Shown: one piece after another, positions 17,350 to 27,400 of the stretch
How positions within the stretch are numbered: the first letter of the stretch is position 1
How the letters are laid out: the number at the start of each line of letters is the position of its first letter
Source: Candidatus Methanoperedens sp.
GTDB taxonomy: Archaea > Halobacteriota > Methanosarcinia > Methanosarcinales > Methanoperedenaceae
Length of the DNA: 33,755 nucleotides
Assembly: GCA_027460465.1 (NCBI GenBank)
Contig: JAPZAV010000108.1
Location: 1-33,755, forward strand
Direction of reading: 5' to 3'
Made by a program: the position numbers and the translations under genes
Notes under the pieces: model-generated
The model's database searches: none
The model's input: only the letters and a program-made list of their open reading frames with translations
Told to the model about the DNA's origin: nothing

Positions 17350-19230
17350 TTACCTGATCGCATTTACAGGGATCCAGAATGTAAAGGTGCTCCCTTCGCC
17401 GTGCTTGCTCTCGACCGTGATACTGCCCCCATGCAGTTCAACAAGTTTCTTTGAAATCGCAAGCCCGAGCCCAGTACCTCCATATCTCCTTGATATACCT
17501 GAATCTATCTGCTCGAATTCCATGAACAGTTTGCCTATATCTTCTTCTTTGATCCCGATACCTGTATCAGCTACGGAGATCCTTGCCATATCTCCGTCCT
17601 TCTTCGCTGTTATTGTAATACTTCCTCCTCCACGCTTACTGAATTTCACAGCATTGCTGAGAAGGTTGAAAAGCACCTGCTTGAACCTCTGCTGGTCTGC
17701 TTCAATGAAATCAAGTTGAGGATCAAGTTCAGTTTTAAGTTCGATATTCTGCTTTGCTGCCTTTTCTTTGATAAGACTGATGGTCTCGTTTATGACTCCA
17801 GGCACATGCAGCTTTTCGATTATAAGTTCAATTTTTCCAGCCTCTACCTTGGAGATATCGAGAATATCGTTGATGAGATTGAGCAGAAATCTGCTGCTTG
17901 TAAGAATGTTATTCAGATAGTGCTCCTGCTTTATGTTCAGTTCTCCGATTTTCTTTTGCTTCATGAGCTCTGAAAAGCCAATTATCGAGTTCAGCGGGGT
18001 TCGAAGTTCATGGCTCATGTTTGCCAGGAACTCTGATTTCGCTTTGCTTACATATGCAAGGCGCTCATTTTCATTTCGCACTTCCTCTCCTTTTTTGCGT
18101 TCTGAGATATCACGTAGGAAGCCGCTGTAGAAAGTCTCATTCCCGCTCTTCCATGTTCCAAGTGAAAGCTCAAATGGGAACTCACTGCCGTCCTTCCTGA
18201 GTCCGTGCAGTTCTATCATTTTTCCAATGATGTGTTTCTCGCCATTCGAAAGTAATCTCTCCAGACCTTTTTTATGAGCATCTCTGTACCGCTCAGGCAT
18301 CAACAGAGCTACTGGCCTGCCGCGTACATCTTCATTTTCATAGCCAAACATGTTCTGTGCACGTTTATTCCAGAAAACGATGCGTCCGTTCAGGTCAGAG
18401 GTGATGATCGCCTCATTGGCTGACTGCGCAACCGAACGGAAGCGCTCCTCTGCCTGAGAAAGCTTTTCATAGGGCAGCTCAATCGCAGACCTGTACATGC
18501 CAAGATACATGAACAGGAAACCAGTAATTATCAGTAGATGTCCTGAAAGTTCATAATAGAAATAGATCAAGTCACTGACGACAACACAAATTGAACCGTA
18601 AATAAGAAAAATCAGATTCTTCTGGTTTGTTCTCCTGAACCGTCTTGCATACAGGTAGGTCGCACATAAAATGACCCCTGTGGATATTGACATTGCGGTT
18701 CTTATTTCAGAAGTACCCATTAAGGGCAGATAAACAGGATAATTGAGCCCGGTAATAAAGGAGACTGATGATAAAAAGATAATCAAAGCGAGCAGGACAG
18801 GTTTTCTGGTTAACCGCGGACATGTATCTTTATAAACAAATGCACTTGCAAGAAGCAATGGAGCCAGAATGAGCCTGGACATGATAAAGAAAATAGCTGA
18901 TTTCTGATGTGTGTTCTTTGTGATGAAATCAGGCATAAAAGGGTAAGAGAATGTATGGAGCAGAATTAAAAAACCCACAACAAAGAAAGTCCCGCCTATG
19001 AAAAGAGAATGATTATCCCTGCTTTTATCGTATGCGTGCCATGTGATTGTAAATATTGAAAAAGAAACGAAAATAGCTAAAAATTCGGGTGCAACCTCAA
19101 GATAACCTTCCAGTGCCTCCTGATTTGTGATCAGTGAATCTATCGCTTCTTCAAGAAAATATCCAGTAAGAAACACTGCAGTAATAATGAGCATCAATTT
19201 CAATATGTGTTTCACGTTTTCACTGATCAT
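17350..19230 (-). CDS. MASE3-PAS sensor histidine kinase
   Basis: The 626-residue protein starts with about 240 residues of hydrophobic segments, probably seven helices, with the look of a MASE3 membrane sensor (for example TITWHAYDKSRD and GGTFFVVGFLILLHTFSYPF). A PAS domain follows (about 265-385: ANEAIITSDLNGRIVFWNK, GRPVALLMPERYRD, then SGFLRDISERKK). The kinase core has the H-box MSHELRTPLNSIIGFSE (His near residue 406), N-box QVLFNLLSNAVKFSKRGG, G1 VADTGIGIKEED and G2 YGGTGLGLAISKKLVE. It has no receiver domain and no regulator gene beside it. It is divergent from the 12-haem cytochrome across a shared 85-base promoter region, so it may respond to respiratory state. Confidence 0.9.
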   Translation of the reverse strand: MISENVKHILKLMLIITAVFLTGYFLEEAIDSLITNQEALEGYLEVAPEFLAIFVSFSIFTITWHAYDKSRDNHSLFIGGTFFVVGFLILLHTFSYPFMPDFITKNTHQKSAIFFIMSRLILAPLLLASAFVYKDTCPRLTRKPVLLALIIFLSSVSFITGLNYPVYLPLMGTSEIRTAMSISTGVILCATYLYARRFRRTNQKNLIFLIYGSICVVVSDLIYFYYELSGHLLIITGFLFMYLGMYRSAIELPYEKLSQAEERFRSVAQSANEAIITSDLNGRIVFWNKRAQNMFGYENEDVRGRPVALLMPERYRDAHKKGLERLLSNGEKHIIGKMIELHGLRKDGSEFPFELSLGTWKSGNETFYSGFLRDISERKKGEEVRNENERLAYVSKAKSEFLANMSHELRTPLNSIIGFSELMKQKKIGELNIKQEHYLNNILTSSRFLLNLINDILDISKVEAGKIELIIEKLHVPGVINETISLIKEKAAKQNIELKTELDPQLDFIEADQQRFKQVLFNLLSNAVKFSKRGGGSITITAKKDGDMARISVADTGIGIKEEDIGKLFMEFEQIDSGISRRYGGTGLGLAISKKLVELHGGSITVESKHGEGSTFTFWIPVNAIR

Positions 19231-19254
19231 ATCAGAAGGTTATTTCTCTCAGTA

Positions 19255-19291
19255 AGATTTATTAATGATTATCATAATAATGATATTTATA
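19255..19291. promoter_or_regulatory. Divergent promoters for histidine kinase and 12-haem cytochrome
   Basis: Between the start codons at 19230 (-) and 19316 (+) lie a minus-strand TATA-like TTAATAAAT (19255-19263) and a plus-strand TATTTATA (19284-19291). Each is 25-32 bases from its start codon, so both transcripts would be leaderless. ATGATTATCAT (19265-19275) is a perfect palindrome between them and could bind a common regulator. Confidence 0.5.
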
Positions 19292-19315
19292 GTTATCCTA
19301 TATCTCACCACATAT

Positions 19316-20251
19316 ATGAAAAAAATGATCCTGGTTTCAATAATAGCTCTTTTACTGTCCCTGGTTGCTTCTATGCAGGTGGTGAATTCAATAAGTAAGC
19401 CCTCTGCGTGTCTGAATTGCCATGATCTAAAGCACCAGAATAATTCGCTGTTTCAGGATCATTCCGACAGGGGCATCAATTGCATAGACTGTCATTCCGG
19501 TCAGGGCATCAGAGGGTATGTCGAATCGAGAGAAATGTTGATAAACGCTATTGTGCTGGAAAAATCCAGTCCAGTCCTGCGCTATTTATATCAGAACAAC
19601 TCCTATAATTCAAGTTTTATTCACCTGAAGCCAGACTGTATGAAATGTCATGAGGGTGTAAAAAGCCTTTATTTCAATCACTCAGATGCAGCAAACTGCA
19701 CCCGGTGCCACAAAGTTTTTGGAGCGCAGGTGCAGCCTGAGACAGGTTTCTGGAAAAAAATGGGAACTGGAGGCCACAGGAACAAGACCTGCGAGGACTG
19801 CCATACCACAGGCTTCAGGATCCCTGCGTGCACAGACTGCCACATTCCCCACAGAGAGGGAGCGAACTGGGATAACGGTGTTTGCCTGGCATGCCATAGC
19901 AGCCCCCACATACCTGTAAAGAGCGGAAGCTTCAATGGGATTATTCCAAAAGAGAACTGCGGTGCATGTCATAATAGCGCCTATGAAACCCTTACGTTCT
20001 ATAACAGCAAGCACAATCAATTGAGCTCATGTACTTACTGCCATGCTTCTCACGATGAGAAGAAAAAATGCTTTGACTGCCATCTTGGACAGCATCTCTC
20101 CCATCCGTTTGCCAGGGAAAACTGTGCGGCATGCCACGGAAAAGCTGCGTGCAAGGACTGCCATACAGAGCCGCATGCACCGTTGCGCCTTCCCAAAATA
20201 ACCACGAAAGATCAGTTCAATAACTATGCGGCCACAAGGAAAGGTCACTGA
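19316..20251 (+). CDS. Dodecahaem c-type cytochrome, secreted or membrane-anchored
   Basis: From the ATG at 19316 the 311-residue product begins with a signal anchor (MKKMILVSIIALLLSLVASM) and has twelve CxxCH sites: CLNCH, CIDCH, CMKCH, CTRCH, CEDCH, CTDCH, CLACH, CGACH, CTYCH, CFDCH, CAACH and CKDCH. Many extra His residues could be distal ligands. Upstream in-frame codons from 19265 would add a second hydrophobic stretch but lie over the promoter, so I use 19316. The arrangement resembles NapC/NrfH-like or octahaem-type electron-transfer proteins, but I recognise no enzymatic signature. It is divergent from the histidine kinase, and its last seven bases overlap the end of the convergent small cytochrome gene. 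Confidence 0.9.
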   Translation: MKKMILVSIIALLLSLVASMQVVNSISKPSACLNCHDLKHQNNSLFQDHSDRGINCIDCHSGQGIRGYVESREMLINAIVLEKSSPVLRYLYQNNSYNSSFIHLKPDCMKCHEGVKSLYFNHSDAANCTRCHKVFGAQVQPETGFWKKMGTGGHRNKTCEDCHTTGFRIPACTDCHIPHREGANWDNGVCLACHSSPHIPVKSGSFNGIIPKENCGACHNSAYETLTFYNSKHNQLSSCTYCHASHDEKKKCFDCHLGQHLSHPFARENCAACHGKAACKDCHTEPHAPLRLPKITTKDQFNNYAATRKGH

Positions 20252-21036
20252 TACCTTCCTTTCTTCATACTGATATTGTCATGCTCATAGGTCGGGGGAA
20301 GGATCAGGTTGATATCCACATTGACATCAGAATGGCATCCCATGCATGTGTAATAGCCCCTGGATATGTAAGAGCCATTGACATTTCCGTGCGTGTATCC
20401 GAAGAGCGGGTATGCATCATACGGGGATGACTGGTTACTTGTGGTGAGATAATACTCGCTGTGGATATTATCCACGCTTATATTGTATCCCGCAGCCGTG
20501 ATATTTGAGTTGATGCCAAGCAGCGAGGGATCATTGTACATATATATCCTGTTTCCATGACATCTATCGTCATCGCATGAGCTCACTATCGCGGTACCTG
20601 CATGCGCCTCGATGCCGAGCAGAGAGCGGCTGTGGCACAGCATGCAGATCTCATCACCATCCATGGCCCCGTTCCCGTTCTTATCAAGGGATTCGTTCAT
20701 GTACTGACCTGTATTGCTGCTGTTGATCCACACGCTTCCGTTCCAGTTCCATATATGACCTCCGTTTACGGTTATATTTCTGCTGCTTTTGTCGTACGAT
20801 ATGCCGCCGATCGTGAAATAGGTGGTGTAATTGTAATTCAATCCTGCCTCTTTATGTTTTAAATTGACGTAATTGGGAAGCTCAAGCTGGTTCTTGATAT
20901 CAGAGTGACAGGTCAGGCAGCTGATGTTGGCAGAACTGTAAAAAGTATGCTGGTTCGCAAACAGGGTTGCCACGTTCGGTATGGCTGATACTGCAAGCGC
21001 AATCAATGCAATATAGATCAGCGTAATTCTGTTCAT
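20245..21036 (-). CDS. Small multihaem cytochrome, four putative haem sites
   Basis: The ATG at 21036 has GGAGGT four bases upstream, which falls inside the last codons of the preceding gene, so the two are coupled. An ATG at 21087 would lie within that gene and is rejected. The 263-residue product has a signal segment (MNRITLIYIALIALAVSAIP) and the haem sites CLTCH, CMLCH and CMGCH, with an unusual CDDDRCH (C-x4-CH) between them. Its N-terminus (LFANQHTFYSSANISCLTCH) resembles that of the tetrahaem protein at 32 kb (LFSGQHSFDKAGNGTICTKC). Several N-glycosylation sequons are present, so the protein faces outside. It is the last gene of the giant cytochrome operon. Confidence 0.87.
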   Translation of the reverse strand: MNRITLIYIALIALAVSAIPNVATLFANQHTFYSSANISCLTCHSDIKNQLELPNYVNLKHKEAGLNYNYTTYFTIGGISYDKSSRNITVNGGHIWNWNGSVWINSSNTGQYMNESLDKNGNGAMDGDEICMLCHSRSLLGIEAHAGTAIVSSCDDDRCHGNRIYMYNDPSLLGINSNITAAGYNISVDNIHSEYYLTTSNQSSPYDAYPLFGYTHGNVNGSYISRGYYTCMGCHSDVNVDINLILPPTYEHDNISMKKGRYQ

Positions 21037-21037
21037 G

Positions 21038-21481
21038 CTACCTCCTGCTGTTGTTAAAGAACTCCTTAGCCCTCTGATATATGGCATTCCTGTTCGAACT
21101 GTTGATCAGATAATGGGCAGACTGGCTGTTCGCCACGATCTCGCCGTTATGGATCGTGATATTCCCTGTGGTAAGATTGTAGTTCGTGTGGCAGTCTGTG
21201 CAGTAGATGTTCTTGGTAAGATTGTGAGCCGCATTGATATTGTACACCTCTGTTGCATTTGGATTGTAGCCGTGACAGGCGCATCCAATGTTCTTATGCG
21301 CGTTTGATGCAATGTTGATGGTCGCTACCTTTTCAGGATGGCATTTATTGCAAAAATCCGCTGCAGTGGTCTTGTTCTCGTATAAAATATGGCTTCCAGA
21401 GAAAAGTCCAGAGACGCTGATCATCAGGAAGACCATTATCACACCAATGCCCGCTAAAATCAGGATAATTCTTCTGTTCAT
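21038..21481 (-). CDS. Small multihaem cytochrome with a CxCH site
   Basis: A 147-residue protein with an N-terminal anchor (IILILAGIGVIMVFLMISVS), two CxxCH sites (CNKCH, CTDCH) and a contracted site, CACH, in NIGCACHGYN. The sequence GLFSGSHILYENKT before the first haem relates it to the two other small cytochromes in this window. The start at 21481 has AGGTGA upstream, and that site overlaps the stop codon of the giant cytochrome (21485-21487), so the two genes are coupled. It is probably an accessory electron carrier partner of the giant protein. The CACH site may bind haem by unusual attachment or may be vestigial. Confidence 0.85.
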   Translation of the reverse strand: MNRRIILILAGIGVIMVFLMISVSGLFSGSHILYENKTTAADFCNKCHPEKVATINIASNAHKNIGCACHGYNPNATEVYNINAAHNLTKNIYCTDCHTNYNLTTGNITIHNGEIVANSQSAHYLINSSNRNAIYQRAKEFFNNSRR

Positions 21482-21484
21482 AGC

Positions 21485-24400
21485 TCACCTGTAATATTTA
21501 TCAGGGTATGTGTGGCAGTAATCGCAGTCCTTTTCTTTCCAGTAGCCGTAGGTCGTGATCGCTTTGTTATAGAGCGCTGCGCTGTGGCATGTGGTGCAGT
21601 CCGTGATGTTGACCACATTTGTTCCGTTGTAGAAATACGTGCTCGGTTTCGCTGTGATATTGTGCCTGTCCTTATCTGGTATCGGGTCAGCCTGCACTGC
21701 ATGGCAGTCCTCACATGCCTTTCGCGCTTCTATGTTCTTATGCCCTTTTGTATGGCAGATCGTGCAGGATAACGAGTTATGCAGGCTCAGGTCATACCTG
21801 CCAGGGTCCACGTACCTGTCAGGTCTGTACGTGGTGTTCATAGCCTCGAAGGAATAGTGGCAGCCAGTACATGAGCCCCAGGTAACGTTGTGCAGGAATG
21901 GGGTTACCGTCGTGTTCGAGGACAGATTGATCCCGTGACACAGCCTGCATGCGGCATCGCTGTAATCCTTCAGCGAATGGTTATAATACGTCGAACGGTT
22001 GTAGATGCTGGCTGCGTATGTCCCGTTCGTGATCTCAGGAGGAACAGAGAGATTGGCTTTCGTGAATGTCTGGGTCATATCGGTGTAGTTCTTCCCTCCG
22101 CCTGAGTAGCCCTGATAATGGCATGAAGAGCACCACGAGCTTCCGCTGATGCTTGAGTTCACGATATTGTTCCCTCTCCAGCTCGCAGGTCTCCCCAGGG
22201 CAGTGGCATTGTGTTTTGTATCGTTGTGGCAGTATGTACATGCTGTCAGAGCAGAATTCCAGTAGCTTGAGTTCCACACACTCCCGTTCGAGGTATTATC
22301 GCTGTGCGCCAGAGGCGAGGGGATCTTTGGCGGGACTTTTGAGAGCTTTGAGTCAACGTTTGCTGTCTGGTGGCAGGTGGTGCAGTTTACAGCAGTGGTA
22401 TTATTTGTGCTATAGGTGGCATTGGGCTGGAGATATTTCTCAGGATGTATATCCCTGCCTGTGTTCTGGTGGCATTCGGTGCAGTTCACTGAATTGTTAT
22501 GCTTTTCTTTAGATTCTGTAACAGCGCTGCTGTAGTTTGTGCCTCCGCTTCCGTTATTCCCATGGCAGACAAGGCAGTAACTTGAGTTTGGCAGGCTCAA
22601 ATCCGGCTTAAAGAGCGTTGAGTTGTGCATCCAGCCAGTATTGTGGCACTGCGAAGTGATACATGTCGGGTTCGAGGAATTGTAGCGCAGGCTGTGGTTT
22701 GAGATACTGGTGTTATAAGCAGGATCTATCATTGCCGGGGCAAAAGCAGAGCTTGTGTTCTGGTGGCAGTAGGAGCAGTTGGCGCTTGAGCCTATCCTGA
22801 GATCTGCTCTCTTCTTTCCGTAATGGCTCGAGCTGTTATTACCGCCGTTTGCTCCACCGTACACAGCGCCGCTCCCTGAGTCAGGGTCGTTTGCAAAGAT
22901 CATCATCTCGCTTAAATTATGGCATTTGTAGCAGACTGCGGCACTGGGTGTCCTTATATCCGAACCATTCCAGTAATGCTCCGTGACATTGAGTACGGCA
23001 GAAGGCGTATAGTTGAAGTTCTGCGCAGCGCCCGGAACATGGCAGTCTGTGCAGTTGTACGGGATCTTATATTTCGTTGGATGCGCATAAGGTGTCTGCG
23101 GTTCACTGCCGTTGCTGTGGCATGCCCAGCACCGCCTGTTGTTTGAATAATAAGCTGTGGCATTTGAAGCTGATGTGCCGTTGTTGAGGTTCCTGTGCAG
23201 TGCATTCGTATCATTGGTTGAGGTCACATTGATACGTGAGAGCAGAACGATACCATTCAGATCGTGGCAGTCCACGCAGTTGGCTCCCCCGACTCTTGTC
23301 AGGTTGTGCATGAGCTGCGTTATTCTTGTGAAGCCGTACGGGTATCCGTGGCAGCGGTTGCATGAGGAGTCGTTCATGTTTGGATAATACTTGGTGTAAC
23401 CTGAGTGGTTGGTGTACTCGTATATGCTGGTATTGGCTCCATACTGCGAATTGCCACTGATTTCAGGAGGAACTGGCACGTTGAAAAAAACATTAACCAT
23501 ATCGTTATAGTTATCCGTGCCGTTGGCGTAGCCCTGCCAGTGACATGATGCACACCAGGTGGTATTGCCTAAAGTGGAGTTAACAGTATTGTTCCCCTTA
23601 AACAGACCGACATTGCCCAGTATGTTAACATTATGTATCTCATTAGAATGGCAGTACTCGCACCATGTAAGCTGGTTGCTGTTGTTCCAGTACCCAGGCG
23701 TCTGGTTCCATTTCGCACCAGCCGTCGGGTCATTGCTGTGCTCAAGAGGTACGGCGACCTGTGGCGCGCCTTTGCCAGTATAGTTCCCTGCCTTGATCCT
23801 GGAAAGGAGAGTATTTAAAAAGCTTGAATTCTGATGGCAGTTGGTGCAGTTGCCTGTTGCTGGATTATGGTTGTTATGGTTTAATGTTACATACGTGGCG
23901 TTCTGTGCAACGACCTGTATCACGTGCACATCGTCGCTGTGGCAGACGGTGCAGCCCACACTGTTATTATGTTTTGAATAATCCTGATGGCAGGTTGTAC
24001 ACTGAGTGCTTTCAGTATCACTATTTCTGATAAATCTTTGTGCAGTATCTGGTTTGGTTATGGCATGCATCGGACCATGGCAGATGAAACAGGGCACAGT
24101 GGAGTTGGGCGTATGGAACGTGGCATTGAATGACGAGCCGTTGTTGTTGGAATAAAGGCTGAGAGCAGTCGAGACAGTGGCACTGCTCAGTGTGGACTTA
24201 TTTGAGATGTCCTTCCTGTCCCAGCTTGACCAGTTTCCATGGCATCCTGAGTTGTAGCATGAGTAAATGAGCTGGTTACTGTTGTGCGTTGTATAGCTGC
24301 CGTGGCAGTTAGAATTGCTGCATGAGATGTTCCTGTGAACATCAGCCGGTTTATTCCAGTGATTGATGTTGGAATTCGTCCCCCCGGGTCTGCCGTCAAA

Positions 24401-27400
24401 TGACTGGTGGCAGAGCGTGCAGTTAAAGTTCTGGTGTTCACCCTTTTTGCCTGTTGTCGGATCCCTCCCCGAGAGATAAGGGGAATTGGCTGTCGCACCG
24501 GTAGAAGGGTTTTTTTCTCCATGCCCGGTACATGAGCCTGATGCAAAGGTGCATCCCCACCAGTTGTAGATAAAGGTTGTGTTCACACCCAGACTTCCAT
24601 TTGTGGCCCTGATCTTCCAGCTTCCAAAATAGTTCCTTGCATTCAGGTCAAAGCTGAAATTGGCAAGACCCCGGGAGTTCGTGGTATCGTTCACAATTGT
24701 TAAAGCCGTCCCATTGGGGAAATATAACGTAAAGCTGACCACCTTCCCTGATACAGGTTCCCCGTATCTATTTAAATAAAGCGCAGTGGCGTTTATCTTG
24801 GTGTTCTTACCTGTCCAGTAATTCGAATTCCAGTCTCTATCTGGAATAGCGAAGCCAGCCATAGTGTCAGCTTTTGCTCCAGTGCGCCTGGGGTCGTCCA
24901 GGATTACATACCTGTTGGCGGCAGCAAGTATTTTACCCTCACCTGCATAGTAAAGAGACTCATTGTGAAAGTCAGGCGGCAGGATGGCTCCTGCTCCCTC
25001 TATATGGCATAAATAGCACTGGTTGTTCTTGGTTTCAGTATGAGGTCTTACTGGATCGAGTCTTGGGTCGCGAGCTTGACCCCATATTGAAGCATTTGTA
25101 GCATTTAAATGGCAGTAAATGCACCCCTCTGGCTTGACGTTCCCTATAGTCTCTACAAGTGACGAGGTAGAACCGTAATGAGAGATGCTCTCAGCAGCCG
25201 AAATATTTCTTGGATCTGTGATATTTGCAATACCAAGATTTACACTGTTGTTATGGCATGTAATGCATGTAGCATTAAAGGTCAGTATTCTGGTTTGAGA
25301 AGTAGATATATCTATATGATTGATAACTGTGGCTGCATTGTCTGCATTTGGATACGGTTTCGTATCAGTACTGTGGCAGCTATAGCACGTATACGGGCGG
25401 CTAAAGATATCGCCCATGCTGCTATTTCCTGGCTGGGAGCCATCTGATTGATGACAGCCCCAGCACTTCTTGTTATCCGCTGGCGCATATGAGGAGTTAG
25501 CAGCATTGCTGTTCAGATTTGCATGGACTGAGAGCTTCATGGCAGTATTATTGACATGGATCTCTGTTCTGCTGCTGCCGATATCATGGCATCCCAGGCA
25601 GTCAGGTCCGCCTCCGCCCACAGAGACACCGTGCATGAACTGGGTGATTCCGGTGTAGGATCTGGAGCCATTATGACATGAGTAACAGACGCTGTCAATG
25701 AAGGTCGCAGTAGTGGAATGGTCGCGCCCTCCCCTGAAGTAAGTTGAATCCCGAATATTAGAAGGCGGTTCAAGCGAGCCATCAGCAGTGAATGCAGAAA
25801 TCATATCTGAGTAATTGGCGTAGCCAGGATAGTGGCACGAGGGGCACCATGTTGTATTTCCTATGGTGGAATTCTTTGTATTGGTTCCCATGAACCGCGC
25901 GGGTCTGCCAAAGGCACTTTGTTTATGACTGGTATCACTGTGGCAGTATCTGCAGGCTGAGCCCGGATCCTGCGGAGTCCAGAAGTTGTCCCAGACAGTC
26001 CCTGCAATGTTATTATCGCTGTGCAGAAGGGGAACTGCAATCTGGGGGGGATTCCCGCCTGTCTGGTTTCCTGCAAGACTTTGAGCCTTAAGGCTGCTAT
26101 AAAAAGTGCTGTTCTGATGGCAGTTTGAACAGTTGCCTCTTGCAGGATTTGGGTTATATCTATCTGAGGTTATATATGTGGCATTCGTTGCAAAAACCCG
26201 TATGACATGCACATCATCGCTGTGGCACAGGGTGCAGTTTACGGTATTGTTATGCTTACTGTACGTCGTATGGCAGACCGTACATTGCTCGTTCTCTGTT
26301 ATGTTATTTTTAATAAACCGCTGGGATTCAACCGGCTTGGTTATATTGTGCATCGGACCGTGGCAGGTGAAACACGGCACTGTGGAGTTGGGAGTATGGA
26401 ATGTGGCGTTGAAGGATGAGCCGTTGTTATAGGAATAAAGGCTCGTGGCGGTTGAGACTGTGGCGCTGCTGAGCGTGGATTTGCTTGAGATGTCTGCCCT
26501 GCTCGTGTGGCAGCCTGAATTATAACAGGAGTTAATAACAGCATTTGTTCGATGAGAATTACCTGACTGATGACAATTTGTATTACTGCAGGATATACTC
26601 CTGTGAACATCTAATGGGTTATTTGTATGATTGATGGCTGGATTCTGGCTGCCAGGAAGACCATCGTAGGATTGATGACAGAAGGTGCAATTAGTAGCTG
26701 CAGCATAGTGATTGGATATTCCATCTACAGTTGTATCCCGTCCGGATAGATACGGCGAATTTACATTGGCACTGTTGACGTTATCTGGAGGTCTGTTGTT
26801 TGATTGATGATTAAAATTACATGATCCTGCATTATACGCGCACCCCCACCAGTTATAGATGAAGGTTGTGTTCGCGCCCAGAGTTCTGTTCGATGCACCG
26901 ATCTTCCAGTTTCCGTAGTAGTTCCTTGCGTTCAGATCGAAGCTGAAATTAGCCAGTCCCAGCAAATTAGTAGTATCATTGATTGATGCGAGAGCAGTTC
27001 CATTCGGCAGGTATAATGTAAAATTTATGACCATATTCGGAACAGGTGCTCCGCCCGCATCAATATAAAGCGCTGTAGCATTTATTATCGTATTCCTTCC
27101 TGTCCAGTAGTTCCAGCTATTGTAGTCATAAGCTGGATTCACAAAACCAGAACCAGTGTCCGCTGTTCCTGTTCTCGGATCATCCAGTATCACGAATCTG
27201 CTTGTTGCTACCCATATTTTACTCCCTGTAAATTCTGGTGTAAGTTTAATATCTGCATTCAGCACATCTGCATCACTTACCGTTACTGTAGTTGAATTAT
27301 CGGTGTAGTTCGCTTTGCTGGCTGTTAGAATATAAACCCCGTTGTATATTGTGAAGTTATAGAATCCTGTTGCATCTGTGGTTGTGTTCAGACTGGTGTT

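Noticed and set aside
19265-19315. An earlier start for the 12-haem cytochrome
   Set aside because: These codons lie over the TATA box and would add a second hydrophobic stretch before an already good signal sequence.
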